DNA from: Rhizomys pruinosus
Lineage: Eukaryota > Chordata > Mammalia > Rodentia > Spalacidae
Length of the DNA stretch: 64,000 nucleotides
Reading direction: 5' to 3'
Assembly (NCBI GenBank): GCA_009823505.1
Contig: VZQC01005691.1
Span: 287,324-351,323 of the forward strand
A model generated the notes under the pieces. That model had not been told where the DNA came from and did no database searches. It saw only the letters and a list, made by a program, of their open reading frames with translations. Numbering within the stretch: position 1 is the first letter of the stretch; the number at the start of each line of letters is the position of its first letter. Below are positions 11,640 through 24,528 of the stretch, piece by piece. Made by a program: the position numbers and the translations under genes.

Positions 11640-12453
11640 ATTTTAAGTGTATGTATGCTATGCACATACCATGTGGGCACAACCTGTGAAGGTGTGCGGT
11701 ATATTTCCATGTCTCCTAAGTGGAAAAGTGGACTTTCCAGAATGTTGTTCAGCCAGGAGCTATGCAAGTAGGGTAGACACCAAGTGTCATTGCTCACTAC
11801 CTTGTGTTATACTGTCTGGCTGCCTCGTTCTGCTATGGACAGAGAAAGAAGAAGCCTGAGTGTGATGACTTCTTCCACCACCATTCCTCGTACCACCTCA
11901 CCTAGCATCCTGCCTCTGAACAGGCAGCTGCCCTGGGTTAGTAGATATTTAGCTTCCTTCCAGCTCTTTGCCTGCCACTCTCACCCACCGCCAGCTCTCT
12001 TCTGACTCTCATGTGCTTAGCAGGGCAGGATGGTATAACTAGCATAAAGCCCTGTTAGGACATGGAAATCTGTGTGTCTCAGTGTGAAAGAACTGGGATG
12101 TCTCTACCTGTAACATCCCCCCAGGCCACATCTGCTCTTAGTGTACTACTGGAATATAAGTTTCCTCATGTCAGGGTGTCACCCCTTAACACAATGGAAG
12201 TAGAATTGTAATGAACCCTCGTGACTGTCCATAACTTCCTTCCTTTTATTCTGAAATGGGTTTTCCAATAACCAAAATATGTCTCCAAAGCTGTTTGAAA
12301 AACATGAAACTTTCCCAGCCCAACAGAAGGGCCAGTCCAGAATAAGCACGGAAAACCATGTATTTCCAATACAGCATGCTTTGTGTGAATGACTTATGCC
12401 CTTATCCCATGGGAATGATATAACCAACATCCTTATTTTAAAGGGAAGGTTCC

Positions 12454-12695
12454 AGGACTGGAGACATGGCCTAGCGGTTAAGAGCACCGACGCTCTTGCA
12501 GAGGACCCGGGTTCGATCCCCAGCATCCACATGGCGGCTAAGAACCGTCTGTAACTCCAATTCCAGGAGAACTCCAGTTCCAGGGGAATCCGAGACCCTC
12601 TTCTGACCTCCGCCGCATTGCACGACACGGGTGCACAGACCTGCATGCAGACAGTACATTCATACACATACAAAGATAAATAATAATAAAAAAAA
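12454..12695 (+). mobile_element. Young B3-like SINE
   Basis: Reads aggactggagacatggcc, then the doubled block and gcacgacacgggtgcac. A 19-bp duplication flanks it (12435-12453 and 12696-12714, attttaaagggaaggttcc). Confidence 0.95.
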
Positions 12696-13489
12696 ATTTT
12701 AAAGGGAAGGTTCCTCATGCATCACAAGCCCTTCCTACCATTCTCCCAGGGAGTTCAAATCGGATTTTTGGCGTTTCTTCTGTCCAAAGACTGCCAGGGA
12801 GCATTGCCCATGCAGTATTCCAAGAACCATGAAGACAGTGTTTTATTATATGCAATGCAGTCGGTAAAGCTAAACTGGGTTTCCCACTTCATTGAAGTCA
12901 GAAGAGAAAAGAGTTTAGTAGCCCACAGCAGGGCATCTATGGCTTCCTCTGCCCAGCACTTTCTTATTTCTGATCCTTATGCTCTATATTTGGATTGGGG
13001 ATGCACAGAAGGAAGATCCATGCTTTTTACACCTGGAAGTTATAGTGAATGGAAGCTACATATAAGAATTTCACTCTTTTCCTAGATGACCAGAGCCCCA
13101 ATTAAATGGAACAGACTAAGAAAATAACATGGTGTGGAAGATAACAACAAATCTCCTCTGGTTACCTCACAAGAGCAGCAGATACTAACTTTTTTATAGT
13201 TCATGTTTTTACTTTATAATAATGCAATACTATAAAGGTTTAAAATCTTTACTATTTTGTATTATTCTTTTTTTTAATAGAAGCTAACATTTATTGCCCA
13301 AATTTAGACACATATTTAGTATTAGAGTTTTCAAATTGGTCCATTAGAGACATTATATTGTAATAATTCCAACTAAATTACATTGGTGAAGTCACCCATT
13401 AACTTCTACCAGAAAGTTCATCATGTTGTTTGTAGTTTCTCCTTAATTATGATTTTTTAAAAATGCACCCTATATTTATCGATTTCAGA

Positions 13490-13770
13490 TTTAAGTTAAT
13501 TTTTATTGAGTGCATTTCATACAACATTTTCTCAATCAAATCTAGACTCATTCTCCCATCAATGCCCACCCCTTATGTCCCCCTGCCCCCCGTCAGAGCT
13601 CATGGACTCTGTCATACATGCTAAGTCCTGTCTTGCATCTTTCTCTCAGTCTTTTTTTTTCTTTTTCTCTCTCAGTCTTTTATAACCTTTTTGATGCACA
13701 AGTTTACTTTTTTGGTCAGTTTTTTTATTATGTTTTTCTCTCTCTTTTTTTTGTTCCCTTTAATTTTGGC
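13490..13770 (-). mobile_element. LINE-1 3'-end fragment, antisense
   Basis: Reads tttttattgagtgcatttc and cttgcatctttctctcagtc, matching the 3' end of the LINE-1 piece at 33100-33240. Only 3' UTR sequence is present. Confidence 0.75.
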
Positions 13771-14224
13771 TCTGGTCATCTAGAAAGACTGTTCTACCTG
13801 GGGAATAAAATATAGGAAGCTGGAATTGAAACAAGTAGATACTTTAGATAGGTAAGGCAATAGTGTACAATGGAAGTTCATAATGGTTGTGAGGTAGGTA
13901 GAAAACAGATATCCTGGATAATCATTAAAAGAGAGCGTGGCCAATGAAAATAGAGAAATACAAAAGGATCCTGGGTTTTACCATCCGGACTAGGTAAAGG
14001 TGGAATTTCAGGGACAGGAAAGACTGGAGAAGCAGTAGGTTTAGGGAGAGCTCTGAACTCAGGGCGCTGGCAGTTATGATGGTAAGGTCTGGTATGCCAA
14101 TCAGGCATCACCTTGGAGGTGCCAGGGGAGTTCAAGAGATGCTTCTGTGTTAAAGCTGTGAATTTTGAAATCTTCCACAAGGAGAGGTGTTGGTTAAATA
14201 TCGTCTGTTGGTCCTTTAATTACG

Positions 14225-14770
14225 TGTGGCCGCAATGCACACAATGTTCTTCCCTCCTAGAACCAGGCTAGCAGCTTCACAAGGCTCAACAGTTCCTAGG
14301 CTGAACTTCTGGCAAGGAGCGGGGGAGGGGACCATGAGAAGTTACCCAGAGAGGAGAAATGAAAGAAACGGACTCAGAGAAATGGTCCAGAAGATAGACT
14401 CGGTTTTATTCAGCCAGCAATGTGTTTATATGCTAAAGGCTACTGTGCTCTGGGCAAGGAAGTGGGGGGCAGGAGGAAGGGAAGGGCGAGCCACCTTGGC
14501 TCCTAATAGGGGGCTGCAGAGCTCCTATTTGTGCAACCAGTAAACTAGAGGTGTGACATTTTGTTCAATACCTTAAGGGAAGGGGCCATCTGGGCCTCTA
14601 ACTTTGCAGAGATAGGCGAGGCAGGAAAAACCGCAATAGCCCGACCTCACAGAGCTACAGGTAACTCACAGAGACAACTTGAATGCCCATGGAGAAATCA
14701 GATAACTCTCAGAAGTTCCGGACAGGAGTTTACAGGTTCTCCTTGAGCCAGGCAAAGTTTCATTTCTACA
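14225..14770 (-). mobile_element. Probable LTR, antisense
   Basis: The left end reads tgtggccgcaatgcac, like the tgtggc left end of the solo LTR at 9916. On the minus strand, a TATA-like box (14425-14430) is followed about 20 bases later by AATAAA (14405-14410), the same spacing as at 9916. The right end and a target duplication were not found, so its extent is a guess. No viral gene is visible. Confidence 0.5.
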
Positions 14771-14910
14771 GAGACGGATTCACTTAGAAGCCTACATGAG
14801 AGTGAAAGCTCATAGGAGGCCATATATTCAGAAGAAAGCCAAGGCTGAAGCTCAACTGCCCTTAATTAGCATTTAGAGGTTCAAAATGGGGATCATACAA
14901 AAAAAAAAAA

Positions 14911-15063
14911 AGTTAGCTGGGGCGTGGTGGCGCACGCCTTTAATCCTAGCACTGGGTAGGCAGAGGCAGGAGGATGTTTGTGAGTTCAAGGCCAGCCTGG
15001 TCTACAGAGTAAGTTCCAGGACAGCTGGGGCTACAGGGAGACCCTGTTTCAAAAAGACAAAAA
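14911..15063 (+). mobile_element. B1 SINE
   Basis: Reads gttagctggggcgtggtgg, then ggccagcctggtctacag, ending in an A-rich tail. Confidence 0.92.
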
Positions 15064-16581
15064 AGAAAAGAAAATGGGACTCAGAAAATGGGAGAAGAGG
15101 ACAGAAAGGAATGCAATAAAATAGGTAAGACTAACGCTGCCAACAAAAGATTAATTGTTAATTTTGGTGAAATAACAAAACTCTGGTGTCTTAAGCAACA
15201 CATATGAAGCAGTCTGAGATATGAAGAGAAATATTAAAACAAGATTAGGGATGGTGAAGATGGGAGATGCTTTACAATGTTTCTTCATTGCAGTTTTATC
15301 CCAACAGAATTATACATTGCAGAGGAGGTTAATGATTTGGAGAAGAGGTGGAAGTTGCTGTGTGATATTTCTGGGAAAGCAAAAGTAGATAAGACTCAGG
15401 GCACCAAGGACAACAGTCCTTCACTGAACTGTCAAAGACACTAAGATTATGTAAATATTGGTAGTTTTTCCTTCCCTGATTTTTATTTACTTTGCTATTG
15501 TATAAAACTGGACAGCAAATGTGAGAAAGTCAGATCAGAAATCAAAAACCTTATCATTAGTACTAGAAATAGACAGTGAAGCATTGTCCTATTGTCTTTA
15601 ATTCATTCTGTTATATTATTGAATCTAATGCTCTATATTTTCCCTATAATGAACTATTACAATAAACCTTTATTACTAAAACTTAAAAAAAAAAAGAATT
15701 TCACTCTTCTAATAAAGTGATGACAGAAATTGCTAGACCTGGGTGTTTTGGGTACTGCTGCAAGCAATTTTCTTGAAGTGACTGTTTTAGTGGCCATAAA
15801 ATCCCAAGGGCTGAGTCCTGTTCTCACAGGAGAGGAACCCAAGCATGTATCCTGGTAGTGTAGCATTAATCCGGTGAAGGAGACAAAGAGTCACCCATAC
15901 GGCCACTCATCCTGAGTTCTGGAGTTTCCATTTACTGTGAAGGATGGCAAAATGCTGAGACCCTCGAGCATGGCACCTTAGCCACTGCTGTGTTTTGAGA
16001 ACCTGGGTCTTCCAAGTTTTGCTTCATATACAGGAAAGATAGTATCCTTTGCCCTCGACTACACAGGGAGTAAGTAGAGGACAAATGAGGTTTAGCCAGA
16101 ACAGGCCATTAATCAATAAACAATATGAAAGCACGAAATTTTCCTGACTCTGAGATGGGAAGAAAAAACACAGCAATACCATGGCCAGCACGGAGAAATG
16201 TGCTGTCTCAGGTTTCCAGATGCCCTGTTAGTGGATCTGCATTGAGATTTTGAGGGTTTTTTTTGGGGGGGGGGGCTTTTTTTAGTAATCAATATTTAAT
16301 ATTTAAAAATTAAGTGGTGTTCTCTTAATTTTTCCTGAGCAACAGATTCCTTTATTATATGTTAATGTGTGCAAGTGTTCTCTCCTTCAGGAAAAGGCTG
16401 CATAAATCGCCTAAGAATAGATGATTAGTCCACAGCAGAGGTGGGACTTCAACTGCCATATGAACTACCCCAGGCCCCAATGCCCCTACCTCTTCTGTTA
16501 AGGAAAACTGTGGGGTTCAAAAGCCATCCAGGAACTGAATCAAGATCTACTGCATAAAGGTCTACTCAGCTCTCAATAGAC

Positions 16582-16766
16582 TTTTTTTTTTTTTTTTTTT
16601 TTTTTTTGGGTTTTTTTTTTTTGGTCTTTTGGAGACAGGATCTCTCTGTAGCCCCAGCTGTCCTGGAACCCACTCTGTAGACCAGGCTGGCCTTGAACTC
16701 ACAAAGATCTGCCTGCATCTGCCTCCCAAGTGCTAGGATTACAAGCATGCGCCACCAGGCCCGGCT
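16582..16766 (-). mobile_element. B1 SINE, antisense (unit A, first copy)
   Basis: Long poly-T, then ggtcttttggagacagga to gccaccaggcccggct. Flanked by an imperfect aatagact duplication. Confidence 0.9.
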
Positions 16767-17499
16767 CTAATAGACTCTTATTAAAGAAAATATAATTTCT
16801 GGCTTCTCTTTAAAAAAAGCTCTGGTGAGACTGATCAGGACCTCCTCACATTAGCTCCTGAAGGAGCCCACAGTGCCTCCTCCTAGGACAGCCTCACTCC
16901 ACAGTCACATCAGCCTGTCTTGACCACACCTCAGTGAGGGACATATGAACTGCAGTGTCCCCAGCCTCCAGCTTGGTCTCGTTGGCTCACACTGCAATTC
17001 TCAAGCCCTTCACAGTATGGTGTTATTTTGGTTTAGCAGATGTTCCTGTCAGTCTTAGACAGCTTTGGGGCCACATTTGCCCCTCTTAGGAACACTGCTA
17101 TTTTTCTCTGTGGAAAGCTTTGGTCAGAGTTGACTAGCTCTGCTAAGAAGTACATTGATTTAGTTGCTGTGTGTCTTTTGAATTCCACTGTTTTTGTTGT
17201 TGTTTTGCTTCTGTTGTTGCTTTTTGAAACAGGACCTCACTGGCCTTAAACTCACAGAAATCCACCTGCCTTTGCCTCCTGAGTACTAGGATTAAAGACA
17301 TGCACCACCACACTCTGCTTCGATTCTACTGTTTTCTCCAACAACAGTCAGGGGGAGCACAGCCCAGGTGCTTCATGTGAAAGTTGAAGTCTCACCTCTG
17401 CCATGGCTTGTCCTGTGTTCTTAGGAGGTTTATGCAGCTTCTTCTTGAAGGGGTGAACATGGACACACATTGACATGTCATAAAGGAATCTGCTATTTT

Positions 17500-17716
17500 T
17501 TCTTAAAAAATTTTAAATTTATTTTTATTTTATGTGTATGAGTGTTTTGCCAGCACGGTGTGCTTGCATTCCTGCAGAGGACAGAAGAGGGAGTCAGATT
17601 CCCTGGAAGGGGAGTTACAGATATTGTTAGCCATCATATGGATCCCAAGAACTGAACCCAGGTCCTCTGCTAGAGCACACAGTGCTCTGAACTGCTGAGC
17701 CGTCTCTCTAGCCCAG
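17500..17716 (-). mobile_element. Older B3 SINE, antisense (unit A, first copy)
   Basis: Reads tttattttatgtgtatgagt through to gagccgtctctctagccc. Confidence 0.8.
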
Positions 17717-17969
17717 AAGCTGCTATTCTCAACAGAAGTTATTTGTATTCTGTGACTGGTTTGAGGGGCTTCTTTTATGACTTATGCAGTTGTCTTCAAG
17801 TGATACAAATCAAGTGATGATCTTTAAAAAACATTCTGAGTACATTAATATATACAACAGGACATTTCAGGTGCATACAACAAGGTTACTATAGTGAAGC
17901 AAATTGTTGTCACTGCTTTTGCAGTAAAAACAAGGAAGAAATAGGTAATCAAATTGAATGGATATTTTC

Positions 17970-18107
17970 TTTCTTTTTTTCTTTCTTCTCCTCCCTCTCC
18001 CTTCTCCCCTCCCTCCTCCTTCTCCTCCTCCTCCTCCTCCTTCTCCTCCTCCTCCTCTTTCTTCTTTTTCCTCCTCCTCCTCCTTCTCCTCCTCCTCCTC
18101 CTCCTCC
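17970..18107. repeat. (TCC)n microsatellite
   Basis: A pyrimidine-rich tract (purine-rich on the other strand) at the junction of the two A copies. It gives false poly-Ser/Pro or Glu/Gly open frames. Confidence 0.95.
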
Positions 18108-19037
18108 ACTCTAAAACTTAAAAAAAAAAAGAATTCACTCTTCTAATAAAGTGATGACAGAAATTGCTGACCTGGGTGTTTTGGGTACTGCTGCAAGCAA
18201 TTTTCTTGAAGTGACTGTTTTAGTGGCCATAAAATCCCAAGGGCTGAGTCCTGTTCTCACAGGAGAGGAACCCAAGCATGTATCCTGGTAGTGTAGCATT
18301 AATCCGGTGAAGGAGACAAAGAGTCACCCATACGGCCACTCATCCTGAGTTCTGGAGTTTCCATTTACTGTGAAGGATGGCAAAATGCTGAGACCCTCGA
18401 GCATGGCACCTTAGCCACTGCTGTGTTTTGAGAACCTGGGTCTTCCAAGTTTTGCTTCATATACAGGAAAGATAGTATCCTTTGCCCTCGACTACACAGG
18501 GAGTAAGTAGAGGACAAATGAGGTTTAGCCAGAACAGGCCATTAATCAATAAACAATATGAAAGCACGAAATTTTCCTGACTCTGAGATGGGAAGAAAAA
18601 ACACAGCAATACCATGGCCAGCACGGAGAAATGTGCTGTCTCAGGTTTCCAGATGCCCTATTAGTGGACTCTCATGGATTGAGATTGTTGGGTTGTTTTT
18701 TAGGTGTTGGTTGTTTTTTTGGAGTGGGGCTTTTTTAGTAATCAATATTTAATATTTAAAAATTAAGTGTGAGTGTTCTCTTAATTTTTCTCTAGATGCA
18801 CAGATTTCCTTATTTATATGTTAATGTGTGCAAGTGTTCTCTCCTTCAGGAAAAGGCTGCATAAATCGCCTAAGAATAGATGATTAGTCCACAGCAGAGG
18901 TGGGACTTCAACTGCCATATGAACTACCCCAGGCCCCAATGCCCCTACCTCTTCTGTTAAGGAAAACTGTGGGGTTCAAAAGCCATCCAGGAACTGAATC
19001 AAGATCTACTGCATAAAGGTCTACTCAGCCTCTCAAT

Positions 19038-19041
<4 letters not shown>

Positions 19042-19068
<27 letters not shown>

Positions 19069-19215
19069 GGGTCTTTTGGAGAGACAGGGTCTCCTCTGTG
19101 CCCAGCTGTCCTGGAACCCACTCTGTAGACCAGGCTGGCCTTGAACTCACAAAGATCTGCCTGCATCTGCCTCCCAAGTGCTAGGATTACAAGCATGCGC
19201 CACCAGGCCCGGCTC
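19042..19215 (-). mobile_element. B1 SINE, antisense (unit A, second copy)
   Basis: Duplicate of the B1 at 16582. The stretch agacagggtctcctctgtgc lacks bases present in the other copy. Confidence 0.9.
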
Positions 19216-20454
19216 TAATAGACTCTTATTAAAGAAATATAATTTCTGGCTTCTCTTTAAAAAAAGCTCTGGTGAGACTGATCAGGACCTCCTCACGTTA
19301 GCTCCTGAAGGAGCCCACAGTGCCTCCTCCTAGGACAGCCTCACTCCACAGTCACATCAGCCTGTCTTGACCACACCTCAGTGAGGGACATATGAACTGC
19401 AGTGTCCCCAGCCTCCAGCTTGGTCTCGTTGGCTCACACTGCAATTCTCAAGCCCTTCACAGTATGGTGTTATTTTGGTTTAGCAGATGTTCCTGTCAGT
19501 CTTAGACAGCTTTGGGGCCACATTTGCCCCTCTTAGGAACACTGCTATTTTTCTCTGTGGAAAGCTTTGGTCAGAGTTGACTAGCTCTGCTAAGAAGTAC
19601 ATTGATTTAGTTGCTGTGTGTCTTTTGAAAATCCACTGTTTTTGTTGTTTTGTTTTGCTTCTGTTGTTGCTTTTTGAAACAGGACCTCACTACGTGGCCC
19701 TCTAAACTCACAGAAATCCACCTGCCTTTGCCTCCCTAGTACTAGGATTAAAGACATGCACCACCACACTCTGCTTCGATTCCTACTGTTTTCTCCAACA
19801 ACAGTCAGGGGGAGCACAGCCCAGGTGCTTCATGTGAAGTTGAAGTCTTCACCTCTGCCATGGCTTGTCCTGTGTTCTTAGGAGGTTTATGCAGCTTCTT
19901 CTTGAAGGGGTGAACATGGACACACATTGACATGTCATAAAGGAATCTGCTATTTTTTTCTTAAAAAATTTTAAATTTTATTTTTATTTTATGTGTATGA
20001 GTGTTTCCAGCACGTAGAAGTGAACCAGCCGATGTTGCATCTGCAGAGGACAGAAGAAGGGAGTCAGATATCCCTGGAATGGGGAGTTACAGATATTGTT
20101 AGCCATCATATGGATCCCAAGAACTGAACCCAGGTCCTCTGCTTAGAGCACACCAGTGCTCTGAACTGCTGAGCCGTCTCTCTAGCCAGAAGCTGCTATT
20201 CTCAACAGAAGTTATTTGCATTCTGTGACTGGTTGTTAGGGGCTTCTTTTATGACTTATGCAGTTGTCTTCAAGTGATACAAATCAAGTGATGATCTTTA
20301 AAAAACATTCTGAGTACATTAATATATACAACAGGACATTTCAGGTGCATACAACAAGGTTACTATAGTGAAGCAAATTGTTGTCACTGCTTTTGCAGTA
20401 AAAACAAGGAAGAAATAGGTAATCAAATTGAATGGATATTTTCCTTCTTTTTTT

Positions 20455-20642
20455 TCTTTCTTCTTCCTCCCTCTCCTTCTCCCCTCTCCTTCCTCCTCCT
20501 CCTCCTCCTCCTCCTCCTCCTCCTCCTCCTCCTCTCTCCTTCTCCTCCTCCTCCTCTTTCTTCTTTCCTCCTCCTCCTCCTTCTCCTCTTCTCCTCCTCC
20601 CTCCTCCTCCTCCTCCTCCTCCTCCTCCTCTCTTCTTCTTTT
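20455..20642. repeat. (TCC)n microsatellite, longest copy
   Basis: A TCC/CTT tract at the junction between units A and B. Its pure pyrimidine strand could form triplex DNA and is hard to sequence and assemble. Confidence 0.95.
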
Positions 20643-20648
20643 CCACTC

Positions 20649-21797
20649 AAAATCATTTTAGGGATGCAGCCCAGAGCCTTACCCCAAGAGCTGTACCACT
20701 GACCTATGTCCTGATAATTTTCTTTTAAAGCAATTTCAGAATCACCATCCCTCTCACCTGTACATCAATAGTATACCTTTAGGCCAGATTTTGATATCTG
20801 AAAGTCTCATTTTACTTATTAATCAAGAAGATATCTCTATGCCTACTTATTAGAGTCGATAGAAAATTAAATTATGTAATTTAGTGAAACCTCAGAGGAT
20901 TATTTTATTTTAAATGGATTGATTGTATGCTAGCATACTGTGTAAACTTTTTATGTTTTTCCTTTGAGCATCCTCAGCAGAGGAAGGAACCGATGATGCT
21001 AGGGCTGGGCCAGGAGGAGCCTGTTTGGTCTTCTCTCTCCCTGAGTCATCTGCTCTAAGCAGGCCTTCTTCTGCTCTTTTTGCAGCCCAGGGAAAGAGCA
21101 CCAATGAAGGCACACCTACTATTCAAGTGTGTCACAGTGACAACCTTAGCCAGTAAACTGTTAAGTTTATATATAGTCCACATTCTGATTATTACAAACT
21201 ACTTTCACGATGAACTAGAACACTAGGGAACTTAGGACCTTGACTTAGGACTGGAATCCTGAACTGCTTGGAATTCTGTGTCCAAATGTGACTGATGAGG
21301 AAGTGTAGACCTCTACACCCTGTTTCTTTTCATCACTGCCTCTTTCCCACACCAAGAAGAGCTTTGTTGCTTTTGCATGGCTTCTCCAAGCTCCAAGCGT
21401 GAGCTTTGGCTACATATTCCTGTGAACAGGAGCCTTTTGATCACTTTAAAAATATTTTTATTGATTCTTTGAGCATTTTATACAATGTGTTTTTGGCATA
21501 TTTAGCCCCCATGTTGCAGAGGAATTTTCCTCTCTGGAAGGGAAGCACCCACAGCCTACCAGGGGCTGCAAACACTGCTCCTCCACTCCACCCAGCCTCT
21601 GCTCTTTCCAGTTTCCCCAGTAACTAAGGTGATGCCAGTAGTCCAGTCTCAGACTAGACCAGAGTTTACTGAGATTAGCTCAAAATAACATTTGGAAGGA
21701 ACACTCCTGGGGAGCCACAGCTGTGGCTGGGACCCCAGATCAACATGGCTACTACAAATTCTGGGGTGAAAACCAGGTGCTCGCTGTCATGCTGGAG

Positions 21798-21837
<40 letters not shown>

Positions 21838-22044
21838 CTCACATGGTAGACTTTATAGCTCTCCACCCTCTCAAAGGCTCAGAATTCCATAGTCCGTGCA
21901 CTTTCCATGAGAGTGGCAGCATCGGGCGATTGTCAACGCCACAGCTCCAGGGATGAACCCGTTTCAAAGAAGAAATAATTTATCTCACACCCTTCCAGCA
22001 TCTCCTTTTCACCTCCCTATCCACCTCGCTTCATGTCCTGTATT
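20649..22044 (+). repeat. Tandem duplication unit B, first copy
   Basis: From aaaatcattttaggg to catgtcctgtatt, repeated directly after another TCC tract. It contains a LINE-1 3'-end-like piece (about 21450-21640) and a (GA)n tract (about 21800-21838). No gene is recognised. Confidence 0.9.
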
Positions 22045-22090
22045 CTCCTCCTCCTCCTCCTCCTCCTCCTCCTCCTCCTCCTCCTTCTTC
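22045..22090. repeat. (TCC)n microsatellite between B copies
   Basis: A shorter TCC tract, passing into TTC repeats, at the junction of the two B copies. Confidence 0.95.
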
Positions 22091-23250
22091 TTCTTCTTTC
22101 CACTCAAAATCATTTTTAGGGATGCAGCCCAGAGCCTTACCCCAAGAGCTGTACCACTGACCTATGTCCTGATAATTTTCTTTTAAAGCAATTTCAGAAT
22201 CACCATCCCTCTCACCTGTACATCAATAGTATACCTTTAGGCCAGATTTTGATATCTGAAAGTCTCATTTTACTTATTAATCAAGAAGATATCTCTATGC
22301 CTACTTATTAGAGTCGATAGAAAATTAAATTATGTAATTTAAGTGAAACCTCAGAGGTTATTGTTATTTTAAATGGATTGATTGTATGCTAGCATACTGT
22401 GTAAACTTTTTATGTTTTTCCTTTGAGCATCCTCAGCAGAGGAAGGAACCGATGATGCTAGGGCTGGGCCAGGAGGAGCCTGTTTGGTCTTCTCTCTCCC
22501 TGAGTCATCTGCTCTAAGCAGGCCTTCTTCTGCTCTTTTTGCAGCCCAGGGAAAGAGCACCAATGAAGGCACACCTACTATTCAAGTGTGTCACAGTGAC
22601 AACCTTAGCCAGTAAACTGTTAAGTTTATATATAGTCCACATTCTGATTATTACAAACTACTTTCACGATGAACTAGAACACTAGGGAACTTAGGACCTT
22701 GACTTAGGACTGGAATCCTGAACTGCTTGGAATTCTGTGTCCAAATGTGACTGATGAGGAAGTGTAGACCTCTACACCCTGTTTCTTTTCATCACTGCCT
22801 CTTTCCCACACCAAGAAGAGCTTTGTTGCTTTTGCATGGCTTCTCCAAGCTCCAAGCGTGAGCTTTGGCTACATATTCCTGTGAACAGGAGCCTTTTGAT
22901 CACTTTAAAAATATTTTTATTGATTCTTTGAGCATTTTATACAATGTGTTTTGATCATATTTAGACCCCCATGTTGGCAGAGGAATTTTCCTCTCTGGAA
23001 GGGAAGCACCCACAGCCTACCAGGGGCTGCAAACACTGCTCCTCCACTCCACCCAGCCTCTGCTCTTTCCAGTTTCCCCAGTAACTAAGGTGATGCCAGT
23101 AGTCCAGTCTCAGACTAGACCAGAGTTTACTGAGATAGGCTACAAAATAACATTTAGGAAGGGAACACTCCCTGGGGAGCCACAGCTGTGGCTGGGACCC
23201 CAGATCAACATGGCTACTACAAATTCTGGGGTGAAAACCAGGTGCTCTCT

Positions 23251-23257
<7 letters not shown>

Positions 23258-23305
<48 letters not shown>
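23258..23305. repeat. (GA)n microsatellite
   Basis: A GA run of about 20 units, longer than its counterpart at 21798-21838. Confidence 0.95.
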
Positions 23306-23307
<2 letters not shown>

Positions 23308-24491
23308 CACATGGTAGACTTTATAGCTCTCCACCCTCTCAAAGGCTCAGAATTCCATAGTCCGTGCACTTTCCATGAGAGTGGCAGCATCGGGCGATTG
23401 TCAACGCCACAGCTCCAGGTGATGAACCCGTTTCAAAGAAGAAATAATTTATCTCACACCCTTCCAGCATCTCCTTTTCACCTCCCTATCCACCTCGCTT
23501 CATGTCCTGTATTATTAAGTCTAATTTGTGTCCCCTCAAAGCTCTTGGGTATGGGTTCATTCCCCCGGAGCCTGGTGAATCTATCCAGCATCACACCCCT
23601 AAAGAAAACAGAGTCTCCTTCTCCCAGTAGCTGTTAATTCCAGCAGGTCTTCGGCCAGGGTTGGGGCTTCTTGCCACCTCCCACTTCCATGCTGGGTTTT
23701 TATCTGGATTGGACTTGTGCAGATCTTGTGAATACTCTCACAAGCACTGTGGGTTCGTTTGTGTAATTGTCCTGTTGTATCTGGAGAACATGGTTTCCTT
23801 GCATCCACCCACCACTTCTAACAGACTTTCTACCCTCTCTTCCACAATGTTCTGTGAACGCTGGGAGGAATGGGGCTAATGCAGGTGTCCCATTTATTTT
23901 CTGCATGTTGACCAGTTGTGGGTCTCTATGTTGGTTGCTGTCTGCTACAGGAAGCTTCTCTGGTGAGAGTGGAGAGATGCATCAATCTATGGGTAGAACA
24001 ATAAATCATTAGGAGTTGGTTTAATACCATGTCTGTGTAACAGGCTAATCGTAGTAAGTTCTCTTCTATGGAGTGTAACTTTCAATCACTTTTGAATACC
24101 CAAGCAGGTATTTAGTTCCTGTTAGAGGCCAGATTTGGGGAGGATACCATATAAGCCTTGGAAGTGGGCCCAGAACTGTCCAAGATGAGTATTCCTAGAG
24201 CACAAGATAGAAGTAGGGTGTGAGGTGGGTAGGCTCTGGATGTGCACATTTCCTGTGCTTTGGAATCTTCTAATCATTTGAAGAAGGGAGCAAAGAAAGC
24301 CACATAGAGTATAGGATGGAACACAAATTAAGTTTACCCTGCCTATGTCTAAGGCCAGTGCTATTCTGGGTCTTCCAAGGAGAACAAAATGGGAACTGGC
24401 CATTGCAGCCTGAGTGAACCGGTAACTTCTACATCTTTTTTTACTGTTTCACTGTTGTGCTCTTGAGTCTAGTGATTCTTCTAGTGTCCCT

Positions 24492-24528
<37 letters not shown>

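Larger units (their letters stand above)
15677..18111 (+). repeat. Tandem duplication unit A, first copy
   Basis: The 2435-bp segment from taaaacttaaaa to the end of a TCC tract (ccactc) is repeated directly at 18112-20648. It holds an antisense B1 (16582-16766), a fragment of an older antisense B1 (17210-17322), an older antisense B3 (17500-17716) and the TCC tract (about 17970-18107). I see no gene in it. The copies differ mostly by single-base gains or losses and in simple-sequence runs. Confidence 0.9.
18112..20648 (+). repeat. Tandem duplication unit A, second copy
   Basis: Same order as the first copy: antisense B1 at 19042-19215, old B1 at 19668-19778, old B3 at 19950-20188, TCC tract at about 20485-20640. 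It is longer mainly because of the larger TCC tract. Differences cluster at homopolymers (for example the G/T-rich run near 18662-18730 against 16241-16290) and in a scrambled stretch near 20010-20040. Confidence 0.9.
22045..23513 (+). repeat. Tandem duplication unit B, second copy, with its TCC tract
   Basis: Begins with (TCC)n (22045-22090), then repeats unit B, ending at the same catgtcctgtatt and passing into unique sequence. Long stretches such as 22560-22900 match 21100-21440 base for base by eye. The (GA)n tract (about 23260-23304) is longer here. Confidence 0.9.

Noticed and set aside
17040..17249. 69-codon open frame, repeated at 19487-19705
   Set aside because: Its presence twice reflects the unit A duplication, not selection. 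It ends in SINE sequence and the two copies diverge by indels.
17867..20728. Poly-Ser/Pro and poly-Glu/Gly open frames
   Set aside because: Direct translations of TCC/GGA microsatellites on either strand.
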